Shown: positions 1-9,816, counted from the first letter of the stretch. The stretch is DNA of 64,000 bases from Lachnospiraceae bacterium (GCA_017395635.1 JAFQOE010000058.1:156202-220201), one strand, 5' to 3'. The notes: a model not told the origin generated them from the sequence alone. Made by a program: numbers and translations.

Positions 1-472
1 TAGTAAAATCCGTGAAAATGCAAATACACCTATTATCATTGTCAGTGCTAAGAATGCCAAAGAAGATAAATTGAATGGTCTTATGCTAGGCGCAGATGAT
101 TATATAGAAAAGCCTTATGATATTGATATTCTTCTTGCCAAAATAGCAGGTATTTTTAAACGCAGATATTCTTCGGATGAGCTTGTGGATGGTAATATTC
201 GCTTAGACAAGGTTGGAAGACAGGTTTTTGTTGATGGCAAGGAGGTCGCATGCACTGCAAAAGAACAGGATTTGCTACTCTATATGATGGAAAATAAGGG
301 TAAGGTGCTTTCGAAGGAAGAACTCTTTCATAAAATATGGGGATTTGATAGTGAAAGTGAACCACAGACGGTAACAGTACATGTTAAATGGTTGCGTGAG
401 AAATTGGAAAAAGATCCTAAGAATCCGGAACGGATACAGACGGTGTGGGGTGTAGGGTATCGGTTTGAATAA
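1..472 (+). CDS. Response regulator, OmpR/PhoB type (5' truncated by window edge)
   Basis: The open frame enters from the left edge (frame starting at base 2). It carries the end of a receiver domain (IIIVSAK with the conserved switch residue region, then GADDYIEKP with the conserved Lys-Pro) followed by a winged-helix DNA-binding domain ending in TVHVKWLREKLEKDP and TVWGVGYRFE, the usual OmpR-family finish. The phospho-acceptor Asp lies outside the window. The stop codon is 9 bases before the next start, and an AAGGAG ribosome site lies in that gap, so it is co-transcribed with the histidine kinase that follows and the two form a two-component pair. The signal sensed and the target genes cannot be told from what is visible. 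Confidence 0.95.
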   Translation, partial: SKIRENANTPIIIVSAKNAKEDKLNGLMLGADDYIEKPYDIDILLAKIAGIFKRRYSSDELVDGNIRLDKVGRQVFVDGKEVACTAKEQDLLLYMMENKGKVLSKEELFHKIWGFDSESEPQTVTVHVKWLREKLEKDPKNPERIQTVWGVGYRFE

Positions 473-481
473 GGAGTACAT

Positions 482-1792
482 ATGAAGAAAATGAACCAAC
501 TCTTATTCTTAATAATCTTTTTGTTCGTAGGGGTTTTGTGTCTGGTAAACATTTACCTTTCGCAGATTTCCTTTGAACAGGAAGGACGAGAATATAGAGT
601 ATCCATGAATCGAATAGAGAAAGCATTGGAGACATATGAAGCATCCCTAGATAAACCACTAACAGAAGAGATAGTTCCGGAACAAGTCATTAACATAGAA
701 GATTATCCGGGGATTACCGGTATATATGCTATTGCAAAGAATGATACACCTTCAGAGGAATTGTCATTTTTTCTTACGGAAGAAGAGGAAGACTATGTCA
801 TTATAGATACGAAGTATTCCTATTATCGTGTGACTTACGAGGCGAAAGGAACTGGGAAGACACAGATGTATGTAGTGATTAATGCACTTGCGATTATTCT
901 GTTTGGGTGCATGGTTGCATTGTGGTTTTATGTGAGAAACGGGATTCTGTTGCCGTTTTACAGGTTGTCAGAGGTTCCTTTTGAGCTGTCGAAGGGAAAT
1001 CTCACCATACCGCTGCAGGAGAATAAGAATCGCTTTTTTGGACGATTTCTTTGGGGAATGGATTTGTTGCGGGAACATTTAGAGGATAATAAGACGAAGG
1101 AGTTGGAATTACAGAAAGAGAAGAAGTTGCTCTTGTTGTCCTTATCACATGATATTAAGACGCCGTTAAGTGCTATCAAATTATATGCAAAGGCATTGAG
1201 TCGCAATCTATATAAGGATGAGTCGAAGAAACTGGAGATAGCGGACAATATCAGTGAGAAAGTGGATGAAATTGAGAGTTACATTTCTGAGATTGTGCGT
1301 GCATCCAATGAAGACTTCTTACATTTTGAGGTAAACAATGGGGAATTCTATATTAAGGATGTGTTAGAGCAGGTTAAAGAATATTACAAGGATAAAATGA
1401 GCCTGAACCAGATTGCATTTGAGGTGTCGGATTACCGAAACTGTCTTGTGCACGGAGATGCAGACCGTTTGGTAGAGGTGTTGCAAAATATTATAGAAAA
1501 TGCAATTAAGTATGGGGATGGAAGACGCATTTGGCTGGAAGCAGATAGAGATGAGGAAGAGTATGTAATTCGTATCTCTAACACCGGTTGTCAGATAGAG
1601 GAGAAGGAACTTCCTCATATCTTTGACAGCTTCTTTCGAGGAAGTAATATAGGGAAGCAACCGGGAAGTGGTCTTGGACTTTATATATGCAGACAATTGG
1701 TGCATCTGATGGAAGGTGAGATTACTGCGTGTCTGGAAACCCAGGGTGAAGATCAGTTATTGACAGTTCGGGTTGTGGTACATCTGGCGTGA
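482..1792 (+). CDS. Sensor histidine kinase (partner of the preceding regulator)
   Basis: A 436-residue membrane kinase. It has an N-terminal membrane segment (about residues 6-27), an extracytoplasmic region of about 110 residues, a second membrane segment (about 130-150), a short HAMP-like linker, then a HisKA domain with the phospho-accepting histidine at about residue 223 in SHDIKTPLSA. The HATPase domain has the N box (NIIENAIKYG), a G1-like region (ISNTGCQIEEKEL) and the G2 box GSGLGLYICRQL. The start at 482 is set by AAGGAG just upstream. All catalytic boxes are present, so it should be active. The extracytoplasmic part has no domain I recognise and the ligand is unknown. Confidence 0.95.
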   Translation: MKKMNQLLFLIIFLFVGVLCLVNIYLSQISFEQEGREYRVSMNRIEKALETYEASLDKPLTEEIVPEQVINIEDYPGITGIYAIAKNDTPSEELSFFLTEEEEDYVIIDTKYSYYRVTYEAKGTGKTQMYVVINALAIILFGCMVALWFYVRNGILLPFYRLSEVPFELSKGNLTIPLQENKNRFFGRFLWGMDLLREHLEDNKTKELELQKEKKLLLLSLSHDIKTPLSAIKLYAKALSRNLYKDESKKLEIADNISEKVDEIESYISEIVRASNEDFLHFEVNNGEFYIKDVLEQVKEYYKDKMSLNQIAFEVSDYRNCLVHGDADRLVEVLQNIIENAIKYGDGRRIWLEADRDEEEYVIRISNTGCQIEEKELPHIFDSFFRGSNIGKQPGSGLGLYICRQLVHLMEGEITACLETQGEDQLLTVRVVVHLA

Positions 1793-1822
1793 CGTGGTAT
1801 GGTGAAAATAAGTTTTTTATAT

Positions 1823-1851
1823 TTGACAATTCATTTTTGTATTTATACAAT
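1823..1851 (+). promoter_or_regulatory. Sigma-A type promoter for the Uma2-family gene
   Basis: TTGACA, a 17-base spacer and TACAAT lie between the kinase stop codon and the next gene. This is close to the sigma-A consensus at ideal spacing, so the next gene probably starts its own transcript. Confidence 0.75.
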
Positions 1852-1946
1852 GAATGTAATAACTCAGTAGGATGAAATTGCTTGCAATTATAAAGTGTTG
1901 AATTGATATGAATATGCTATATCAGCAAAAGAAAGGATGTGTTACC

Positions 1947-2495
1947 ATGCCGATACCACGGAATCAATATTACACAGAGGAAGACTATTATGAGATTCCG
2001 GAAGATGTCCGTGCGGAACTAATAGATGGACAGATATATTATCAGGCTGCACCAAGCAGAGTACATCAAGAAATATTAAGCAGCTTACATGCAACCATTT
2101 ATAATTATATTAAATTGAAAGGTGGGTCCTGTAAGGTATATCCTGCTCCGTTTGCCGTTAAGCTGAATAAAGATAGGAATACGATTGTAGAACCGGACAT
2201 TAGTGTCATTTGTGACAGGGATAAGTTGACAGAGCGAGGTTGCACCGGTGCGCCGGACTGGATTATAGAGATTATATCGCCAAGCAATTCCAGTCATGAT
2301 TATATCCGGAAACTGAATTTATATGCGGATGCCGGAGTTCGTGAATATTGGATTGTTAACCCGATCAAGAAAATGGTATTTGTTTATTATTTGGAAGAAA
2401 CGAAATTCGAGGTTGCGACTTATACTTTTGAGAATACTGTTAAAGTGAATATTTATGAGGATTTGTCTATCGATTTTTCGGAATTGGAGTTGTAG
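1947..2495 (+). CDS. Uma2-family putative endonuclease (DUF820)
   Basis: About 182 residues. The sequence has the Uma2 hallmarks of the PD-(D/E)XK nuclease fold: a start such as YTEEDYYEIPED, AELIDGQIYYQAAPS, then EPDISVIC, PDWIIEIISPSNSSHDYIRK and YADAGVREYWIVNP. The EPD, EIISPS and RK elements supply the expected acidic and lysine residues. I chose the ATG at 1947 because AAAGGA precedes it; an in-frame ATG at 1908 lacks a ribosome site. Uma2 proteins are numerous in cyanobacteria and scattered in Firmicutes, and their biological role is not settled. It sits alone between two two-component systems, has its own promoter, and is followed by a strong terminator. Confidence 0.88.
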   Translation: MPIPRNQYYTEEDYYEIPEDVRAELIDGQIYYQAAPSRVHQEILSSLHATIYNYIKLKGGSCKVYPAPFAVKLNKDRNTIVEPDISVICDRDKLTERGCTGAPDWIIEIISPSNSSHDYIRKLNLYADAGVREYWIVNPIKKMVFVYYLEETKFEVATYTFENTVKVNIYEDLSIDFSELEL

Positions 2496-2502
2496 AAAAA
2501 TT

Positions 2503-2548
2503 GTCCCCTATTTCTATGTGATGGTATGGAAATGGGGGATTTTTTTTG
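2503..2548 (+). terminator. Rho-independent terminator after the Uma2 gene
   Basis: TCCCCTATTTC pairs with GAAATGGGGGA across a 14-base loop and is followed by nine T residues. It lies just after the stop codon. Confidence 0.85.
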
Positions 2549-2679
2549 TTTACATTATTATGATACAATTTCAAAAAGGATACATGAAAGACATATTGCA
2601 AATTTATAATATACCCAGTACAACGAAATGGGATGTTTGAGAATTACGACGGAAGAGGTTGTACTGGAAAGGAGGATTA

Positions 2680-3363
2680 ATGGAATATCATATTTTGTTA
2701 GTAGAAGATGACAAATACATACGTGAAATTATAGAGGATTATTTTTCGGAACAGAAGGAGCCGTCATTTATCATACATTCTGCAATGGATGGTGATGAAG
2801 GAATGGAAAGGATATATGAAAGAGAATATGATCTAGTATTGCTTGATATTATGCTTCCGGGTACGGATGGGTTTGAAATATGTAGGGAGATTCGAAGACA
2901 CAGCATCTGTCCGATTATATTTCTGACGGCAAGAGGACGACAGGAGGATATTCTCTATGGGTATGATTTGGGCTGCGATGATTATATTGTGAAACCCTTT
3001 GCAATGGCAGAGCTTTTTGCAAAAGTAAATGCAGTCCTAAAGCGCGCAAAGGGATTAGTAGGTGTTAAGCAGCTTGTCTGTGGAAGTATTTCTATGAATC
3101 CAGCCACATTTGAGGTGAAGGTGGATGAGCAGATGATTGAGCTTCCGCCGAAGGAATTTGCAATTTTGAAATATCTTATGGAGCATCAAAATCGTGTGGT
3201 GGAGCGGGAAGTGTTGCTTACCAGAATATGGGGATATGACTATGAAGGAAATGAACGTGTAGTGGATAACCATGTAAAAAAGCTTCGCAAAGCACTTGGT
3301 GATGCTGGAAAGCAGATTAAGACGGTAATTACGAAAGGGTATAAATTAGAAGGAGAGAGATGA
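2680..3363 (+). CDS. Response regulator, OmpR/PhoB type
   Basis: A 227-residue two-domain regulator. The receiver domain shows the acidic pair E9-D10-D11, the phospho-acceptor Asp56 in LVLLDIMLPG, the conserved Thr in FLTARG and Lys in DYIVKPF. The C-terminal winged helix ends RVVDNHVKKLRKAL and TVITKGYKLEG. The start at 2680 follows AAGGAGG at good spacing; an in-frame ATG at 2659 does not. The final TGA overlaps the ATG of the next kinase (ATGA), so the two are translationally coupled. Confidence 0.96.
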   Translation: MEYHILLVEDDKYIREIIEDYFSEQKEPSFIIHSAMDGDEGMERIYEREYDLVLLDIMLPGTDGFEICREIRRHSICPIIFLTARGRQEDILYGYDLGCDDYIVKPFAMAELFAKVNAVLKRAKGLVGVKQLVCGSISMNPATFEVKVDEQMIELPPKEFAILKYLMEHQNRVVEREVLLTRIWGYDYEGNERVVDNHVKKLRKALGDAGKQIKTVITKGYKLEGER

Positions 3364-5054
3364 AAGTGAAAGGAAAAAAGAAAAATTCCAGATGGAAAAA
3401 ATGGATTCAACAAAAAAGGATGAAGAATCAAAGAAAATATTGGATGGAAAAGCCGAGTTTGAAAAAAATCGCGATTAAAAATATAGCAGTTGGTCTATGT
3501 GTGGCGATATTGATTTGTTATTATGGAAGTCTTTTGGCTGTTTCGGAATTCAAAGACCAGGTAGAGGATGATTATGAGTTGGTTTGTGCGAATGTACAGC
3601 GGAAATTGACGGACAGTTATTATAAAACCATGAATGAAGAGGTATATGGCAACAGAATGGAGGCAATCAAAGCGACCTGGCAGTATCAGTTTGCTGCAAC
3701 TGGAATTCCTTTTGGTAATGATTTTGCAATGGCTTTATATGACTTGGAAACGAAAGAGCTAATCGTGGAATCAGAGGAAATGTTGAGTGTTATTGTAGTG
3801 GAAAGATTGAATACAGAGAAGAGAAAGTCGGGCATTTTTAACTGTTCTTATGAGGTGATGCAGGAAGCGTTGGAATTTTACGATGAGAATGAGAGCTATT
3901 CTGATACGGTATCCATAACGGTAGAGGATGTTTATGTAAAAGATGGAACATTTGTACCTGGAAGGGTAGTAATAAGCGAAGGTGAATATGAGGAAGAGAC
4001 CGTTTTGAAGGAATATGATTATACTCCGGATGATAAAGCAGGATATATACATATTGAAAAGGAGTCTCATGCAATATTGGGGCCAATATATTGGGATATA
4101 TGTGGATCGGTGGAAATGAAAGAGACGCTACATGATTATATGGATAATGGTATTAATGAGGATAATATGTGGGAATATGCGAATTATTTCTATTCATATG
4201 ATTCATTCTGGGGTGAAACATTCTTTCAACAGGAAGACTTAATGATTGATGATTGGGAAGTGAAATTGGTGTTGACGGCAAAGAGAGATATGTTCGACTT
4301 ATATGGAATATGGATTGTTTTGGCTTACGCAGGAATTTTGCTTTTTGTACTTCTTATTGCATTTGGCCTTACATACCGTAGCTACATGGTAAGACTAAAT
4401 CACTACCAATTGGACGAATACCGTCGTCAGACCACCAATGCCATGGCACATGATTTGAAGACTCCTTTGATGGCTATTTCCGGTTATGCAGATAATCTTC
4501 GTGCGAATGTGCATACGGAGAAAAAGGATTATTACGCTGATGTGATTCTGGAGAATGTACAGTATATGAATCAGATGATTGGCAACATTTTGGAGCTTGC
4601 TAAGGTAGAAAATGTCAGATGGGTGCCGGATAAAGAAGATGTTGATTTGAAATCTATGACGGAAGATATTCTGAAACAGTATGAGATTTTAACTACGGAT
4701 AAAAAGGTGCTGGTTGACCTGGAGGGAGAGGCTACTATACAGGCAGACAAAACGCTGATGACGCAGGCACTTAGAAATCTGATTAGCAATGCTATGAAAT
4801 ATGCAATCAAAGGTAGCGTAATTCATATTCAGATGAATCATGAGAGCTTTGAAATACGCAATGAGATGCAAGGAGAACTTGAGGTTTCGGTAGAGGAGCT
4901 TTGGAAACCATTTGTAAAAGGAGATAATAGCAGAAACGAACAGAAGGGAACCGGTATTGGTTTGACTATCGTGAAAAATGTCACAGATGTGCATGGATTT
5001 GAGCTTGTGTTGCAGAGCGAAGAGAAGGAATTTATTGCACAAATATGGATGTAG
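3360..5054 (+). CDS. Sensor histidine kinase
   Basis: A 564-residue membrane sensor. A very basic cytoplasmic N-terminus precedes the first membrane segment (about residues 40-61). There follows a large acidic extracytoplasmic domain of roughly 250 residues, a second membrane segment (about 318-340), HisKA with the phospho-histidine at about residue 364 (MAHDLKTPLMAI), and HATPase boxes ALRNLISNAMKYA and GTGIGLTIVKNV. It overlaps the response regulator by four bases. The extracytoplasmic domain has no family I recognise. Confidence 0.95.
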   Translation: MKVKGKKKNSRWKKWIQQKRMKNQRKYWMEKPSLKKIAIKNIAVGLCVAILICYYGSLLAVSEFKDQVEDDYELVCANVQRKLTDSYYKTMNEEVYGNRMEAIKATWQYQFAATGIPFGNDFAMALYDLETKELIVESEEMLSVIVVERLNTEKRKSGIFNCSYEVMQEALEFYDENESYSDTVSITVEDVYVKDGTFVPGRVVISEGEYEEETVLKEYDYTPDDKAGYIHIEKESHAILGPIYWDICGSVEMKETLHDYMDNGINEDNMWEYANYFYSYDSFWGETFFQQEDLMIDDWEVKLVLTAKRDMFDLYGIWIVLAYAGILLFVLLIAFGLTYRSYMVRLNHYQLDEYRRQTTNAMAHDLKTPLMAISGYADNLRANVHTEKKDYYADVILENVQYMNQMIGNILELAKVENVRWVPDKEDVDLKSMTEDILKQYEILTTDKKVLVDLEGEATIQADKTLMTQALRNLISNAMKYAIKGSVIHIQMNHESFEIRNEMQGELEVSVEELWKPFVKGDNSRNEQKGTGIGLTIVKNVTDVHGFELVLQSEEKEFIAQIWM

Positions 5055-5073
5055 GTGCATATTAGGATAATAC

Positions 5074-5115
5074 AGGTGGCATACGGTTGATTTGACAACC
5101 GATGCCACCTTTTTT
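5074..5115 (+). terminator. Rho-independent terminator after the second two-component system
   Basis: AGGTGGCATACGGTTG pairs with CAACCGATGCCACCT (one bulged A), followed by a T run. It ends the 2.7-5.1 kb operon. Confidence 0.88.
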
Positions 5116-5214
5116 GTTATAAAGAAATTTTGCCAAAAGTATTCGGTAGTACGATGTGTTTTATAAGCGTGCATATAATCTGTGCAGAAAAAGAAGTTTA
5201 AAGAATAGTTACAA

Positions 5215-5243
5215 GTGACATTCTGATAGGTAAATGATAGAAT
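5215..5243 (+). promoter_or_regulatory. Probable promoter for the LtaS-like gene
   Basis: GTGACA and TAGAAT are separated by 17 bases, about 55 bases upstream of the start codon. The -35 box is one base from consensus. Confidence 0.55.
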
Positions 5244-5298
5244 ATTGAATGTATTTATGTTAGAAAATGAATTTAAGTAGTATGGTGGAACGAGAAAC

Positions 5299-7461
5299 AT
5301 GAGAATCGATATAAAAGACCTAAAAAATAGAATGAAGAATATACCGATATATTGGTTGTTTCCGGTATCTGTAGCAATTTTGGAATTGCTATTTCACTTT
5401 GAAATATATAGAAGTGTTGATATATATATGTTATATGCGGTGTTATTTTCATTACCATTTTCTTTATTGGTGCTATTGGTTTCAAGTACAAAACTTGAAA
5501 AATGGAATCGAATTTCCCGTTGCATTATGCTTTTGGTTATCACGGCATATGGTATTGTGCAGATCATCTATCACCAAGTGTTCGGTAATTTTTTGTCGTT
5601 GAAATCTATCTTTCGCGGTGCCGAACAGGCGATGGATTTTGGCTCGACCATATGGGAAGCATTGTTTGAGCATGTAGTGATGATTGGATTTGTGGTTCTG
5701 TTGTGGATTGTTTATGTGGTGGTAGAGATTCGCCAATCTAAGCAAAGAGAAATGACCGATGGAATAGAAAAGGATGAAACACAAGCTTGCAAAAAAGATG
5801 AAGCTTGTGAAGAAGAGGAACGTGAAGACAAAGGGATAAGTTGGTTTGGCAAAAAGCAGAAATTGCTTTTGTTGAGTGTGTTGTTTTTGCCGGTTATAGG
5901 AACACTTCTTCTCATGTCCCGGGGAAATGGAATAGGGACTACCTATGATGTAAAGATACATTTTCATCGAACAGAGCAAGCCATGTATCGGTTAGGGTTG
6001 ACGGAAACATTGAAAAAGGATTTGGTGGAGAATATCTGTGATGTAATTGGACTTTCTGAAAAACAGGTAAATGCAGGATATACGTGGATAAATCAAGTGT
6101 TTTTTGTAGAAAATGTGGATAAGTCGGCACAAAAGAAGGAATTAGTGGGTGGAAACACGGATTCCGGCAATGGAAAAGCGCAACAGGAAAAAGATATGGA
6201 AGAATTCAAGTATCATACCTGGGATATTGATTTTGACACGTTGATTGCAACAGCAGAAAATGAAGATATTAAGGATGTACATAACTACTTTGCCAGCATG
6301 GAACCAACAGCAGAGAATATGTATACCGGTTTGTTTGAAGGATATAATTTAATCTATATCACAGCAGAAAGCTTTAGCGATGTCATAATTGATAAAAAGC
6401 GTACTCCTACTTTATATCAAATGCAGCAGGAAGGATTTCAGTTTGAGAATTTCTACACACCGAGCTGGTATCTGAGCACCATTGATGGGGAATATGTGAA
6501 TTGCTTAGGTCAGATTCCGGTAGAGGGCGATTGGAGCCTACAACATTCGGCAGATAATGAATTACCAATTGCATTGGGAAACCAGTTGGCTGAGAAGGGA
6601 TATACTTGTAACGCATATCATAACCATGATTCCTACTATTATGACCGAACCATTACCCACCCAAAGCTTGGCTATAAATTTCAAGCAGTGGGGGCAGGAC
6701 TTACCTTTAAGTCTATGTATCCAGAGTCGGATTTGGAACTGATGGAGATTACAGTGGATGAATACATCGGAAAAGAACCATTTCACACATACTATATGAC
6801 GATGAGTGGTCATTTGCCTTATACCTATGATTATAATTCCATGGCGGTGAAGAACCGGGATATGGTAAAAGGAGACTGGAGTGAAAATGCAGCCTGTTAC
6901 CTTGCTGCGAATACAGAGCTAGAGTATGCAGTGGAGTATCTGGTGGACAGGCTAGAGGAAGCGGGACAGTTGGAAAAAACTTTGTTTGTCATTGCTGCGG
7001 ATCACTATCCTTATGGACTCAAAAAGGGTGCTTATGATGAACTACGAGGTATAGAAGTGGAATCCGATGATTTTGAAATATATCGAAACGGATGTCTTAT
7101 ATGGAGTGCATCCATGAAGAAAATGAAAGATGTTGAGTTTCCGATGAAGGTGGAAAAGTATGGATCGAATCTTGATTTACTTCCTACGGTTTCAAATTTG
7201 ATGGGGTTATCCTATGATTCGAGATTACTGGCGGGAAGAGATATGTTGTCAGAAGAGGAAGGTATTGTACTATTTAAAGATCATAGCTTTTTGACGGAAA
7301 AGGTGAGGTATAATGCTACTACGGGAGAAGTGCTTTGGGCGGAAGGTGTAAATGAAGACAACATTTATTTGGAAACCTGTATGGAAATGGTGCAGAAACG
7401 ATTCTACTATTCGGCAAAAGTACTTGAACTTGATTATTATAATCATATTTTTGTTAAGTGA
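5299..7461 (+). CDS. LtaS-like phosphoglycerol/sulfatase-family membrane transferase
   Basis: 720 residues. The N-terminal ~230 residues hold about five membrane segments, interrupted by a charged Glu/Lys-rich loop. The rest is an extracellular alkaline-phosphatase-fold domain (sulfatase Pfam family). Key points are NLIYITAESF with the first metal-binding glutamate, the candidate catalytic threonine at about residue 394 in YLSTIDGEY (matching the GKTSDAEF region of LtaS), and AADHYPYG with a metal-binding Asp-His. LtaS enzymes move glycerol phosphate from phosphatidylglycerol onto lipoteichoic acid. The relatives in clostridia may act on other cell-envelope glycans, so the exact substrate is open. 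The ribosome site is weak, but this is the first ATG that gives the complete membrane domain. Confidence 0.85.
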   Translation: MRIDIKDLKNRMKNIPIYWLFPVSVAILELLFHFEIYRSVDIYMLYAVLFSLPFSLLVLLVSSTKLEKWNRISRCIMLLVITAYGIVQIIYHQVFGNFLSLKSIFRGAEQAMDFGSTIWEALFEHVVMIGFVVLLWIVYVVVEIRQSKQREMTDGIEKDETQACKKDEACEEEEREDKGISWFGKKQKLLLLSVLFLPVIGTLLLMSRGNGIGTTYDVKIHFHRTEQAMYRLGLTETLKKDLVENICDVIGLSEKQVNAGYTWINQVFFVENVDKSAQKKELVGGNTDSGNGKAQQEKDMEEFKYHTWDIDFDTLIATAENEDIKDVHNYFASMEPTAENMYTGLFEGYNLIYITAESFSDVIIDKKRTPTLYQMQQEGFQFENFYTPSWYLSTIDGEYVNCLGQIPVEGDWSLQHSADNELPIALGNQLAEKGYTCNAYHNHDSYYYDRTITHPKLGYKFQAVGAGLTFKSMYPESDLELMEITVDEYIGKEPFHTYYMTMSGHLPYTYDYNSMAVKNRDMVKGDWSENAACYLAANTELEYAVEYLVDRLEEAGQLEKTLFVIAADHYPYGLKKGAYDELRGIEVESDDFEIYRNGCLIWSASMKKMKDVEFPMKVEKYGSNLDLLPTVSNLMGLSYDSRLLAGRDMLSEEEGIVLFKDHSFLTEKVRYNATTGEVLWAEGVNEDNIYLETCMEMVQKRFYYSAKVLELDYYNHIFVK

Positions 7462-7584
7462 TAGAGGAGAAGTAAGGGATTAGAATACTATCAAAAGGAT
7501 AAGATAGTGATGGTTTTGGAAAAGTTTTTTATGGATTAATGTGTCTGAAAGAGTTATTATGATAGAGTACAGAGAGGTGACAGA

Positions 7585-8334
7585 ATGAACAATGGATGGA
7601 TTTCAACCAGAATGACAAAAATATATTGGATAAAATTGGTGATTCGTATTGTGATTTTCCTTGGAGTATTAGGAATGTATCTTTGGAATAAAGAGTTTAT
7701 GATGTCTTTCATGGCAACGCCTGTTTGGAAAGGGATTGCGCCAATCCATATACTTTGGCTTGTGTTTATGGCAATGATGATATCTCACATTTTTCCGTTT
7801 GATAAGGTAACGATGGCATTGAAAAAGGCAAAGCCGGAGCCGTATCAGGAGGTAGAAGGATATTCAGAGCTGGAACTTCATCGATTCGTTCAGGATCAAA
7901 ACGTGAAAGCATGGTGTGTCATGCTTATATGGTTGATATTCAATGCGATATTTGGTGCGTTATATCTCTTTGGAGTGATTGATAAGGCCGATTTGCTAAT
8001 GTTGGTTGTGTTTTATTTTTTATGCGATTATATATGTATCTTGTTCTATTGTCCGTTTCAGCATTTACTCATGAAGAATAAATGCTGTGTGAATTGTAGA
8101 ATTTACGATTGGGGACATTTTATGATGTTTACACCAACGTTATTTATTCAGAACTTTTTTACATGGAGTTTATTTTTTACTTCCTGTGTAGTGTTGATTC
8201 ACTGGGAGGTGATTTATGCGAAACATCCGGAGCGGTTTTGGAGTGGTTCCAATAAGACATTGCAGTGTGCAAATTGTAAGGACAAGACTTGTCAGATGAA
8301 GAATCGTTTGATGAGAAATAAAGGAGAAAAATAA
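7585..8334 (+). CDS. Membrane protein with conserved-looking cysteine motifs, unknown function
   Basis: 249 residues with about five or six membrane segments (around residues 14-34, 50-70, 112-135, 137-157 and 175-205). I do not recognise the family. Two cysteine-rich sites stand out: KNKCCVNCRIYDWGHF on one side of a membrane helix, and CANCKDKTC in the charged C-terminal tail. Both could bind a metal or form disulfides. AGAGGTGA precedes the ATG. The gene lies 32 bases before the MATE transporter gene and probably shares its transcript. Confidence 0.75.
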   Translation: MNNGWISTRMTKIYWIKLVIRIVIFLGVLGMYLWNKEFMMSFMATPVWKGIAPIHILWLVFMAMMISHIFPFDKVTMALKKAKPEPYQEVEGYSELELHRFVQDQNVKAWCVMLIWLIFNAIFGALYLFGVIDKADLLMLVVFYFLCDYICILFYCPFQHLLMKNKCCVNCRIYDWGHFMMFTPTLFIQNFFTWSLFFTSCVVLIHWEVIYAKHPERFWSGSNKTLQCANCKDKTCQMKNRLMRNKGEK

Positions 8335-8366
8335 GGAATCGTTGAACAGTATATAGGAGGTTGACT

Positions 8367-9707
8367 GTGAAAGATTTGACAAAAGGATATCCGGCGAAGG
8401 TTATTATGATGTTTGCCATTCCGTTGATACTTGGTAATATATTTCAGCAACTGTATAGTATGGTAGATAGTATGATTGTCAGTACCTATGTGGGAACAGA
8501 TGCACTTGCGGCTGTTGGTGCTACCAGTGTGGTTTCGAATACGTTGATTGGATTTATCCATGGTTTATCCCAAGGTTTTGCTATTTTGATTGCCAATAGT
8601 TTTGGTGCAAAGGATATGAAAAGAATGCGTCGTTTTGTAGCGGGAACGATAGTGTTGACATTGGTTGTCACGATTGTTATTACAGTGATGGGATTTGCTT
8701 TTATTGTGAGAATTTTGGAGTTCTTGAATACGCCGGCAGACATTTTGCCGGATGCGATATCCTATGTGAATATTATCCTTGCGGGAACGATATTTTCTAC
8801 TGCTTATAATATGTTTGCCAGCGTGCTTCGGGCAGTTGGCGATAGTAAAAGGCCGTTGTATTGTCTGATTGTTGGTGTGATAGCCAATATATGGTTGGAT
8901 TTGCTCTTCGTGCGTGAGTTTCGCTTAGGGATTGAAGGTGCGGCGTATGCCACAATTATAGCTCAGGCGTTGACTGCTATATTGTGTGGTGGTTATTTGA
9001 TATTGAAATTCCGTGAGATTCTTCCAAAAAGTGATGAGTGGAAGCTGGAAGAAGGACAGTATAGTGATTTGATTACATCCGGTCTTTCCATGGGATTGAT
9101 GGGGTGCATTGTTAATATTGGAACGATAGTCTTGCAAGGTGCCATTAATGGTTTGGGAACCGATATCATTGCTGCTCATACTGCGGCTAGAAGAATATTT
9201 GATATTTTGATGATTATGGTCTATACAGTGGGCATGGCAATGACGACCTTTGTGAGTCAAAACATGGGTGCCGGACTTGTGAAGCGTGTGAGACAGGGAG
9301 TGCGTCATGCCAATCTGATGGTTACAGGAATTACCACATTTTTGATTGTGATATGTTATCTCTTTGCGGAACCTGCAATGAAATGGACTACCCATACAGA
9401 AAATGGAGCTATTATTGAGGCTGGTGTTATGTATCTTCGAATTGGAGTATTATTTTTCTATGTATTAGGTCCGTTGTTTGTTTTGCGTTGTAGCTTGCAG
9501 GGCATGGGAAGGAAGGTGGTTCCGGTAGTTGCCAGCGTATTGGAAATGGTGGTGAAAGTGTTATCAGCGAGTCTGCTTATTCCAATATTCGGTTATGTAG
9601 GAGTTGCCTTTACGGAGCCGATTAGCTGGATTATTATGACGATATGGTTAGCGATTGGATACTTGGCAAAGTCGCCGGAGAAAATGCTAGCGGAACAAAA
9701 TAGATAA
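8367..9707 (+). CDS. MATE-family multidrug/cation efflux transporter
   Basis: About 446 residues with twelve predicted membrane helices. The start of the protein (FAIPLILGNIFQQLYSMVDS), the VGATS region and the duplicated second half beginning near SGLSMGLMGC are typical of the DinF/NorM-type MATE proteins of Firmicutes. These export drugs or metabolites using a Na+ or H+ gradient. I chose the GTG at 8367 because AGGAGG ends six bases before it; the in-frame TTG at 8361 abuts the ribosome site. The substrate is unknown. Confidence 0.92.
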   Translation: MKDLTKGYPAKVIMMFAIPLILGNIFQQLYSMVDSMIVSTYVGTDALAAVGATSVVSNTLIGFIHGLSQGFAILIANSFGAKDMKRMRRFVAGTIVLTLVVTIVITVMGFAFIVRILEFLNTPADILPDAISYVNIILAGTIFSTAYNMFASVLRAVGDSKRPLYCLIVGVIANIWLDLLFVREFRLGIEGAAYATIIAQALTAILCGGYLILKFREILPKSDEWKLEEGQYSDLITSGLSMGLMGCIVNIGTIVLQGAINGLGTDIIAAHTAARRIFDILMIMVYTVGMAMTTFVSQNMGAGLVKRVRQGVRHANLMVTGITTFLIVICYLFAEPAMKWTTHTENGAIIEAGVMYLRIGVLFFYVLGPLFVLRCSLQGMGRKVVPVVASVLEMVVKVLSASLLIPIFGYVGVAFTEPISWIIMTIWLAIGYLAKSPEKMLAEQNR

Positions 9708-9717
9708 ATGATGATGA

Positions 9718-9780
9718 ATACCCTTGATATGAGTGGTTTGTGTGATTGACAACTACTCGCATTAAGGGTATTATTGTTTT
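9718..9780 (+). terminator. Rho-independent terminator after the MATE gene
   Basis: ATACCCTTGATATGAGT pairs with ACTCGCATTAAGGGTAT with a few mismatches, followed by TATTGTTTT. It separates the MATE operon from the HipA-like pair. Confidence 0.75.
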
Positions 9781-9816
9781 GTGAGTGGATGATTTTTCTT
9801 GTTAAGGAGGGTGGTG

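Noticed and set aside
4689-5300. 203-codon minus-strand ORF at the end of the second kinase gene
   Set aside because: It overlaps the kinase ATP-binding domain and a terminator; composition is that of an antisense shadow.
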